Source: Siphonodentalium dalli
Lineage: Eukaryota > Mollusca > Scaphopoda > Gadilida > Siphonodentaliidae
DNA length: 64,000 bases
Assembly (NCBI GenBank): GCA_032622095.1
Contig: CP136069.1
Coordinates: 46,536,194-46,600,193, forward strand
Direction of reading: 5' to 3'
Positions 56,927-64,000 of the stretch are shown here, piece by piece. Positions within the stretch are counted from its first letter, which is position 1. Every line of letters begins with the position of its first letter. Made by a program: the position numbers and the translations under genes. Under the pieces are notes generated by a model. The model ran no database searches. It saw nothing but the letters and a program-made list of their open reading frames with translations, and was not told where the DNA came from.

Positions 56927-58222
56927 GTGCATGTGCCAACCCAACTCAAATTATTCATTTCTTATATACCTGCAATTTTGCCTTTTCTATTCCCAATTAC
57001 TTTAGTAATTAAAATCAAGATGAATATGACACAAAGTCACCTTTCCTGTCCTTCCTTTTCGGATGACGTTAATTATAGTAGCGCCCAAATTGATGGAGAG
57101 ATAGAGCGAATGCGATCTATTTTGCATGAAACCCATGAAAATCACGAGGTACGAAACGCAACTGACAGCGTCGTACTAGATCGCATTTCCACACAATTGG
57201 GTCATTTTAATAGTGCAATAGACCAACAGTTGGACACCACACGCATTTCGTCAGCAATTCAGATGGCAACTGGTGTGACAAATGTTATCACCCCTTTTTC
57301 GGGAGACCCTAAATTTTTTATTGAATGGACCAACGAATTATATCGTTATGGCCAAGCAATTGATGCGAATGATCAAACATTAATTAAATTTGCTCTGCAG
57401 ACCAGCAGAGGTTCAGTTTTCGAATTTTTAACTCAGTTCACACAAGAACGCATAAATGCCGATGGTGTGATCAGAAGTACATGGGCAGAAACCAAGCAGG
57501 AATTAAAAGTTCGATATAGCGAAGCAAAAGATAACAGAGATTCGCTCCTTATTTTTCAAGCAGCACAGCAAACACCTGACGAATCTGTACAAGTTTTTTC
57601 TGATAGATTACAATCATTAGCGATCGATGTGTATGGGCTAGTAAATATTCGACAAAAAGTTGCCCAATTATATATGTGTGAACAATTCATCACAGGATTA
57701 AAGAGTAAATTATTGAGAGATAAACTTTTGCGAGAAGATCCACAGACCTTAAATCAAGCAACTGATCTCGCTTTAAGAGAATATACTATTCAACACCGAT
57801 TACAGTCTTATTATAGCCAGAATAATAAGAATACTGATCGTAATTATCGATCATTTCGTGATATTAATTATTCTAGTAGGGAAGGCAATAAATTTCATGG
57901 ACGGAACACTGGTAATAAATTTAATGCGCCCGCCACACCAGAAAAACGATGGCCAAGGTATTTACAGGGTAGAAATTCATTTAGCTCATGTTATTCGAAT
58001 AATAATCAGCGCCCACGGATTGGATCATATTCTAAACAAAATAGATATGATAACACGCGAAGTTGGCATAATGTTCAACATATACGACAATCACGAAATT
58101 CTGTGTTTAATCCACAGCCCCAAGCATTACAATTATTATGCCGATATTGTTTGAAATCTGGACATAATATCACATGGTGTCGAAGACGTTTGGATGAAAT
58201 GAATAAACATTATTTAAACTAA
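56927..58222 (+). CDS. gag: Gag polyprotein of Ty3/Gypsy element
   Basis: A 431-codon frame. A second Met at 57020 (MNMTQSHLSC) is the more likely start, because the first ~31 residues are unusually hydrophobic and resemble translated leader; this gives about 400 residues. The centre (about residues 115-290) matches the retrotransposon Gag/capsid domain, with PFSGDPKFFIEW, an LKVRYSE segment and a helix-rich end. A basic Arg/Asn-rich linker precedes one zinc knuckle, C405-x2-C-x4-H-x4-C418, which binds the element RNA. The frame ends at UAA directly after the slippery site used to enter pol. Confidence 0.95.
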   Translation: MHVPTQLKLFISYIPAILPFLFPITLVIKIKMNMTQSHLSCPSFSDDVNYSSAQIDGEIERMRSILHETHENHEVRNATDSVVLDRISTQLGHFNSAIDQQLDTTRISSAIQMATGVTNVITPFSGDPKFFIEWTNELYRYGQAIDANDQTLIKFALQTSRGSVFEFLTQFTQERINADGVIRSTWAETKQELKVRYSEAKDNRDSLLIFQAAQQTPDESVQVFSDRLQSLAIDVYGLVNIRQKVAQLYMCEQFITGLKSKLLRDKLLREDPQTLNQATDLALREYTIQHRLQSYYSQNNKNTDRNYRSFRDINYSSREGNKFHGRNTGNKFNAPATPEKRWPRYLQGRNSFSSCYSNNNQRPRIGSYSKQNRYDNTRSWHNVQHIRQSRNSVFNPQPQALQLLCRYCLKSGHNITWCRRRLDEMNKHYLN

Positions 58223-60936
58223 AACATTCCACCCAGAGCGGAGCATCTGAGTGGAATCGTATAAAAAGAAAGAATAATAAGCAAGCTAACGCTCCATCAT
58301 GGAATAAATTGCATGTACACAGAACAAACGGGAAAGAATTATGTTGGCATAAATCACATAGAGATGGTAAAAATGATGTTCACAGGCCATTTCATCAAAG
58401 CTTACCGCATATAAATAAAAATAAAATATCCGCGCCCGTGAAAACAAGAGCTCCATACACATCGCATAAGCCTTACGATAAGCCTTACGATCATAAACAA
58501 ACACCACCGGTGATACAACACCAGAAAAATCTTAAATCAAATTTATCAATTCCGGAATATCAAAATAATTCAAAGTTAATGAAAGGCATAAATGCACAAG
58601 TGGCATCATCGATATTGATTACAATAGGCACACAAAAATATCGAGCCATTCTTGATAGTGGAGCCGATATCAGTTTATGTTCATTAAAATTTTATAACAA
58701 TTTAAAATATAAACCGAAAATGCAAGAAACGCAGTTTCATGCAACATCTGCAAGTGGGGATGCACTAACCATAAATGGTTTCATCATATTAAATTTCCAC
58801 ATTAATAAATTAAAGGTCTCACATAAATTCTATGTTTGCTCAAACATGCATCGATCTTTATTGATCGGCAGAGACTTTCTCAGTGAAAACGGCGCCAGAC
58901 TATACTTCGACCGCCAAATAATGAAGATTCGCGGAACAATCATTCCGCTAATACCAGATATTCACGTTGCAACCTTGGTCAGAATACAATCTGCCCATGT
59001 TATTCCACCAAAGACAACGATATTAACGAAAGCGCGTATAATTGGAGGTAATAAATTGTTTGCCACGAAATTTCTGCAGGTGGAACCAATAGACGAGGGG
59101 TTTATGGGAAATGAACCTGGGTTGACAGCCGAATATACCGCAAGCAATAACAGCGAAAGTATACCTGTACTCATAAGCAATTACACAGATAAGCATTTTA
59201 ATTTGCGACGTGGATGTATTGTCGGCAGGGTGTCTGCTGTAAGGTGTGTGGAAACACCTCATCCGAATAACAATGAAATAAAAGAACAGATTAATTTGGA
59301 TGATGTACAAGTTCCCGATTCATTTAGGGACGATGTAATACCACTAATTCGAAATAATAGTGATATTTTCGCTACAAAATTAACCGAATTAGGATGTACC
59401 ACGGCTGTGACCATGAAGATTCCCACGGGAGACCACCCTCCAATAAGGTTAATGCCTTATCGATGCCCATTGAAAAAGCGTGAAATTCTTAGTGATAAAA
59501 TTGATGAATTATTACAAGCAAAAATAATTTCACCAGCCCCAGCAACTGAATGGTCATTTCCGTGTATGGTTCTAAGAAAATCAGATGATTCATATCGATT
59601 TATAGCCGACCTTCGCAGACTTAATGCTATCACAAAACCCACATTCTTCCCAATCGATCAGATCGAGGATATCTTGGCCGAAATGAAGGGAGTTAAATAT
59701 ATAACAGTTCTCGATTGTTTTTCTGCATATAATTGCACTCCGATACATCACGCGGATCGAAGTAAGGCAACTATCACTTGTTTTAGAGGGAATTTTTCGT
59801 TTAACCGCGCCTGTTTCGGTGCCATTGGAAGTTCTAGTGCCTTTCTTCAACTCATGAATCGTGTGTTGGAGGGGATTAAAGGATGTCGCGCCTATGTCGA
59901 CGACTTAATTTTGTACTCAGTGGATAAGAAGTCCCATTTAAGACTTCTTCAAGAAGTATTTGATCGCCTTAGGAAGTTTAATGTGAAATTAAAGTTAAAG
60001 AAATGTTCATTCTTTAAAACAGAATGCTCATTTTTGGGGCACATCGTTGACCAACATGGTGTTAGACCAGATGCTCATAAAGTGAAAGCAATTCAAAATT
60101 TAGCACCGCCAACAAATGTGAAACAAGTGAGAAGTGTTATAGGATCATTCTCGTGGTTCCGGAAATTTATTCCTCAATTTAGTGAAATTTGTGGACCTTT
60201 GGTAGAATTAACAAAGAAAAACACAAAATTTGAATGGACGGATGAATGTGATAAGGCATTCCAAAAATTGAAATCTGATTTAACAGAAGCCACATATCTC
60301 GCATATCCAGATAAAAATAAACCATTCATCATGTATACTGATGCCAGCGCGCATGCTATTGCAGCAGTAATTACACAGTCACGTGACCCAGGTGACCCGT
60401 GTATATCAAGATCGAATACGGAAAATCCTATACATTTTATTTCCGCACGGCTGAATAAATCTCAAATTCGTTCATGGAGTACATTAGAACGGGAATGCTT
60501 TGCTATTTATTGGGCAATAAAGAAACTTCAATTTTATATCAGCGGGTCTCCGTTAATTATAAAGACTGACCACAAGGTATTAACTCATATGTTATCTGCT
60601 CCCATGGACAATAAAAATGTCGCACGTTGGGCTGTGTGCATAGCTGCCTACAAGCCGCAGATAATCCACATACCCGGCAAAGAGAATATATTTGCAGATT
60701 ATTTATCACGACCGGAAAAGTTACAAACTGGTATGTCAGAGGTGCCAGATCAGTCCGACGTAACCGGCCCTGAACGAGAAGTACCAATGGATGTGGAAAT
60801 AATTGACACATCTAAATTAAACACAAAACAATATGCAAATTGTCGCATAGACAAAATTCTACCTGAAAATCAAGAAGCAATTCAGTTAGAGGGGTTTGAC
60901 ATAGACTTGAACAAGAACGCGATAACGAAGCAATAG
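58207..60936 (+). CDS. pol: Pol: protease, reverse transcriptase, RNase H
   Basis: Open from 58207, overlapping the gag end, and expected to be made by -1 frameshifting; the first Met is at 58309 (875 residues from there). From that Met, an aspartic protease has ILDSGADISLCS with the catalytic Asp at 116. The RT has SFPCMVLRKSDDSYRFIADL, then LDCFSAYN at the first catalytic Asp and YVDD at 529-532. A connection and RNase H follow, with YTDAS (Asp 678), LERECFAIYWAI and KTDHKVL, then PGKENIFADYLSR. The usual L-D-x-x-S-G-Y-H RT motif reads LDCFSAYNC here, a mild oddity. The frame stops at 60936, short of the integrase. Confidence 0.96.
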   Translation, partial: TLFKLKHSTQSGASEWNRIKRKNNKQANAPSWNKLHVHRTNGKELCWHKSHRDGKNDVHRPFHQSLPHINKNKISAPVKTRAPYTSHKPYDKPYDHKQTPPVIQHQKNLKSNLSIPEYQNNSKLMKGINAQVASSILITIGTQKYRAILDSGADISLCSLKFYNNLKYKPKMQETQFHATSASGDALTINGFIILNFHINKLKVSHKFYVCSNMHRSLLIGRDFLSENGARLYFDRQIMKIRGTIIPLIPDIHVATLVRIQSAHVIPPKTTILTKARIIGGNKLFATKFLQVEPIDEGFMGNEPGLTAEYTASNNSESIPVLISNYTDKHFNLRRGCIVGRVSAVRCVETPHPNNNEIKEQINLDDVQVPDSFRDDVIPLIRNNSDIFATKLTELGCTTAVTMKIPTGDHPPIRLMPYRCPLKKREILSDKIDELLQAKIISPAPATEWSFPCMVLRKSDDSYRFIADLRRLNAITKPTFFPIDQIEDILAEMKGVKYITVLDCFSAYNCTPIHHADRSKATITCFRGNFSFNRACFGAIGSSSAFLQLMNRVLEGIKGCRAYVDDLILYSVDKKSHLRLLQEVFDRLRKFNVKLKLKKCSFFKTECSFLGHIVDQHGVRPDAHKVKAIQNLAPPTNVKQVRSVIGSFSWFRKFIPQFSEICGPLVELTKKNTKFEWTDECDKAFQKLKSDLTEATYLAYPDKNKPFIMYTDASAHAIAAVITQSRDPGDPCISRSNTENPIHFISARLNKSQIRSWSTLERECFAIYWAIKKLQFYISGSPLIIKTDHKVLTHMLSAPMDNKNVARWAVCIAAYKPQIIHIPGKENIFADYLSRPEKLQTGMSEVPDQSDVTGPEREVPMDVEIIDTSKLNTKQYANCRIDKILPENQEAIQLEGFDIDLNKNAITKQ
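58213..58257 (+). promoter_or_regulatory. -1 ribosomal frameshift signal between gag and pol
   Basis: TTTAAAC at 58213-58219 is in the required X XXY YYZ register of the gag frame and lies immediately before the gag UAA. After a 6-nt spacer comes a hairpin: ATTCCAC (58226-58232) pairs with GTGGAAT (58251-58257), and CAGA/TCTG extends the stem inside. The pol frame is open from 58207 in the -1 phase. Heptamer, phase, spacer and structure all agree with known -1 frameshift sites. Confidence 0.85.
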
Positions 60937-62516
60937 AGATTGTTCAAAAATTAAATTCCACCAAACCACCCCGACAAATAGCAGATAAATATATAGTAAT
61001 TAAAGATGTGCTATATTTCATCAGTAATCATGATGATGATCCAGATATACGCCTATTTATTCCCGCAAATATTCGACAAGCTGTACTCAAACAATACCAT
61101 GACTTAGCAGGGCATTTTTCCACAGTTAAGACTTTTGCAACAGCAAAACTTAAATATTATTGGCCAAATATGTATAGAGATATACATAATTATTGTCAAG
61201 CTTGCATGATTTGTAAAATGAGGAATTTATCACAACAAAAGGCCCCAATACAAGAGATGGACCGCCCGCCATTTCCGTTTGCGACAATAAGCACTGACAT
61301 ACAAGGACCGTTTGAAACAACAATGTCCAATAACAAATATATTTTAACTTTTATTTGTTGTCTGACTAAATATGTCGAGGCATTTGCGATTCCCGACAAA
61401 CGAGCCGAAACGGTGATAATGATATTTTTAGATGAGGTCATTAGCAGACATGCTTGCTGTCTCAATTTGGTAAGTGATAACGGCACGGAGTTCAAAAATA
61501 AAAAAATGGATCAGGTGTGCAAAGAACTAAACATCCACCATATTTTTTCAAGTCCCTATCATCCGAATAGCCAGGGATGTGTCGAGCGATCGCACGCCGT
61601 ACTAAATTCTGTTCTATCAAAATTGGTATTACAAAACACACACACTTGGGACATGTATTTGTCACAAGCATTATTTGCAATGCGTGTTCACGTAAATGAT
61701 ACAACAAAATTCAGTCCATTTTATTTATTATATCATAGGGAACCCACTTTAAGTCTTGATAATATTCTAAAACCCAGATTGAAATATGTAGGGGAGGACT
61801 TTACATCTATCGCTTTACAGGAACAGCATAGAAACTTTCGTTTAGTTCTATCGCGTTTAAGATCTCAAATCAGAACACAGAGAAAGAATGAAAAAAGGAC
61901 AGAGGTTTCATTTGAAATAGGCGATCCAGTTTATTACAAATCGGGGCGAAAAACGGGTAAACTGAGTTTATCATGGCAAAGTCATTGGAATATAATTGAA
62001 AAACGTAGTAATGTATCATTCTTAATTAAAGATCAATTAAGTGCTCGAACAGTCCGCTGTCATGCCGACAATATTCGTAAAGCCGACACTGCATGGAAAA
62101 TTCCTCCCAAAGATACAATACGTCAATTGCGAAGACAGCGATTTGTTGTAAATAGTTCTAACGAAGACCCAGAACAACCTGCGTCATCAGAATGGTCATC
62201 TAGTGACGAAATTCCATTTGCGCAATTAATGAAACGCAAACAACTAAGAAGGAAAAATTCTTCAAGTGACGATGACATACCGAGATTGGAGTGGGCAGAT
62301 AGATTGCGCGCAAATGAGCAAAACAATAATAATTCAGATGCTTTTGCGGCCGAAACTGAAGAAATTGAAAATGTTGCCTCTGATAACATAAACCCATATG
62401 TACAAACGACTGTTTCTGACATGGATATCGATTTAAATTCGCGTTCATATGATGCATCTACACAAGCAGGCGTGCATGATATCATTCGTGTTATAAGCAC
62501 ACGGGAAACAAAATAG
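60900..62516 (+). CDS. integrase (in a different frame from RT-RNase H)
   Basis: The frame is open from 60900, and the first ATG at 61008 gives 502 residues. Counting from that Met, an HH-CC zinc-binding region (H31, H36, then C-x2-C in NYCQACMICK) precedes the catalytic core: D97 (STDIQGPF), D157 (SDNGTEF) and E193 (GCVERSH). The D157-E193 spacing of 35 is canonical for retroviral-type integrases. A C-terminal DNA-binding-like region has GDPVYYKSG and ends near HADNIRKAD; a Ser/Asp-rich tail follows. The frame lies -1 to that of RT and overlaps it at 60900-60936. No slippery heptamer is present there, so a one-base deletion in a once-continuous pol is the simplest reading. Confidence 0.95.
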   Translation, partial: HRLEQERDNEAIEIVQKLNSTKPPRQIADKYIVIKDVLYFISNHDDDPDIRLFIPANIRQAVLKQYHDLAGHFSTVKTFATAKLKYYWPNMYRDIHNYCQACMICKMRNLSQQKAPIQEMDRPPFPFATISTDIQGPFETTMSNNKYILTFICCLTKYVEAFAIPDKRAETVIMIFLDEVISRHACCLNLVSDNGTEFKNKKMDQVCKELNIHHIFSSPYHPNSQGCVERSHAVLNSVLSKLVLQNTHTWDMYLSQALFAMRVHVNDTTKFSPFYLLYHREPTLSLDNILKPRLKYVGEDFTSIALQEQHRNFRLVLSRLRSQIRTQRKNEKRTEVSFEIGDPVYYKSGRKTGKLSLSWQSHWNIIEKRSNVSFLIKDQLSARTVRCHADNIRKADTAWKIPPKDTIRQLRRQRFVVNSSNEDPEQPASSEWSSSDEIPFAQLMKRKQLRRKNSSSDDDIPRLEWADRLRANEQNNNNSDAFAAETEEIENVASDNINPYVQTTVSDMDIDLNSRSYDASTQAGVHDIIRVISTRETK

Positions 62517-64000
62517 ACAATTTGTCCGACAGAATTAATATCAGGATTCCATTAAAGTCATACTTACCAGTATAAATGTGCAACAGTTATGCACCCGTAA
62601 ATCATTATATATTGTAGTCCTGACGGAATAACAAACAATGTATAACAACATCCTGAATGTTCACTTTCCGTATAACAAAGGAATAGAAATGATAAACAAT
62701 TGAACTAAATAACACAAACATGATTTAAATCATAATCTTAATATTCATAGTTTACGCGTGTATAACATAAATATATCCAACATTGTGCCACTGCACGCTT
62801 AAATTAGTGCCGACAACACATGCAAACCTTTCTGTATACAAAGCATGAGGTTTACTTGATTTATGTATCTGGACAACGAGTCCAGGAATATCGTGTAAAG
62901 CTATTGAGATGATAAATTTGCACATACAATTGAACTGACCAGCATGAGTATTGCATAGAGTCCATAACTCAGCTGACATGCGTGTTATGTAGGTTATTGT
63001 ATCGGTAAACACCGCGATGAGTTGCCAATTGCCTATAGATACAGTACAACGTTCAATCGTAATACTAATACAAAATAGATTATCATTAATCGTCATTGAC
63101 CATGCATCCTTAGCATCCAATTCGTGTGCACACGATGCATTACCCAGATGGATTGAATATATAGGTATAGCGGAATTCCGAGTGGTGTGATCAGCCCTCG
63201 TCTTCCGGGTCTGACTTGAGATACGCAGGGATATTTAACCCTAGTGTTGGTAATGGAATGCTAAGCGTTATTAAATAAGAATGGTCGTTCGATGGATTAT
63301 ACCAAGCACAAGTATAATACTATTTTATTCACTCTGTAAACCGCATATTGAGTTTAGTTTACAATGATAAATATGACAATATAATATAATATGATATAGA
63401 TAGCCGAGAAGTACATGTATGTGGTATTTCATTACCACGTGATTGTTCATAAATAGCTGTGAATAGTTTAACGAAATCGCAATCATCTACTGATTGGTTC
63501 TAATTCTACTGGAATGGTGAAAGCTAATTCACCCGATTTTAACAATAATTTCACACCAAAATAATTACACGATTGTTGATTATAAATATCGTCGCGGCAG
63601 GCATGTTTGGTTATCGCACAGCAATTGTTTTCAGCGACAATTACATTTTTTATGAAATTTTATGGCGTGATATACATATATCTAGCGGTTCCCTTTAATG
63701 TCATGATTCAAGACATATTGTTTTAACTCCTACGATCACATTTTATTGATCATAAACCCAATTCCCTTAATGTCCATATCCCTCATTTATTGCATGACCA
63801 TTTTTTGGAAATGCTCTACGAACAGGTTCAAAATTTATGAAAATGCAAATTGCATTGGCGAGTCACTGATTTTGTTTCATGATTCGTACTTTGGACATAT
63901 TTTGGTTTCAAGATGCTTATTAGCTATTGTGGGTTTATTGTGTTCTTTTTACAAACACATTATTTAGACTTCGTGTCATTTATGTCGAACTAAATGGGTT
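62517..64000. other. 3' region after integrase, unassigned
   Basis: No match to the 5' LTR could be found. A 122-codon minus-strand frame (62752-63120) has no recognisable domain. The segment is either a long 3' untranslated region of the retrotransposon or unrelated flanking DNA. The 66-bp satellite does not reappear here. Confidence 0.45.

Larger units (their letters stand above)
56192..64000 (+). mobile_element. Ty3/Gypsy LTR retrotransposon, 3' end outside window
   Basis: The order is LTR, primer-binding site, gag, protease-RT-RNase H, integrase, all on the plus strand. The RT-RNase H-integrase order places it in Ty3/Gypsy. It interrupts the 66-bp satellite, and the satellite does not resume within the window. 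No second LTR was found downstream of the integrase stop at 62516, so the 3' LTR must lie beyond 64000 or be lost. A frame change between RNase H and integrase suggests that this copy is defective. No envelope-like frame is seen. Confidence 0.88.

Noticed and set aside
62523-62560. Start of the 3' LTR (TGTCCGACAG resembles the 5' LTR start)
   Set aside because: Similarity ends after about ten bases, and the following 1.4 kb do not match 56202-56723.

Overview
The window is AT-rich animal DNA, most likely from a marine invertebrate and possibly a mollusc or other lophotrochozoan. That placement is an inference from the mix of repeats; no host gene is recognisable to support it. No bacterial-type operons, tRNAs, rRNAs or CRISPR arrays were seen. 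Nearly everything that can be identified is mobile or tandemly repeated DNA, and the short open frames elsewhere look like chance frames.

Layout. (1) 1-8160: MITE-like inverted repeats, an element with nested insertions (3731-4842), a short minisatellite and unassigned DNA. (2) 8167-17853: a 9.7 kb near-perfect palindrome that begins with AG and is flanked by a perfect 6-bp direct repeat (CGCAGG). Each ~4.8 kb arm carries the same compact transcription unit (TATA box, two C2H2 zinc-finger ORFs, poly(A) signal) plus internal direct repeats and minisatellites. A GC-rich hairpin sits at the dyad. The end structure fits a Polinton/Maverick-type integrase product, but no polymerase, integrase or capsid gene is present. 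This is the most unusual object in the window. (3) 17.9-34 kb: a 5'-truncated LINE fragment inside an interrupted repeat, tandem duplications, four copies of a 68-bp hairpin, a hAT-type element with an 8-bp target duplication, and a 0.8 kb terminal-inverted-repeat (TIR) element with a 5-bp duplication. (4) 34-38.9 kb: an inverted-repeat-bounded segment and unassigned DNA. (5) 38.9-42.5 kb: a frameshifted, truncated Maverick/Polinton family-B DNA polymerase on the minus strand, with a 53-bp-arm palindrome just upstream and a small divergent ORF beyond it. (6) 42.5-50.7 kb: a Transib-like MITE, two copies of a TA-flanked MITE and a nested long-TIR element. (7) 52.3-56.2 kb: two large satellite arrays (~37-bp and 66-bp units). 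(8) 56192 to past 62516: a Ty3/Gypsy LTR retrotransposon inserted into the 66-bp satellite, with 5' LTR, gag, protease-RT-RNase H and integrase.

How the parts work together. In the LTR element, gag and pol overlap and are joined by a textbook -1 slippery site with a downstream hairpin. A second frame change between RNase H and integrase has no such signal and looks like a mutation, so this copy is probably defective. The palindrome has Polinton-like ends but no replication or integration genes; if it ever moved, it must have used enzymes from another element. The decayed polymerase at 39-42 kb shows that Maverick-type elements have been in this genome, but nothing links the two loci directly.
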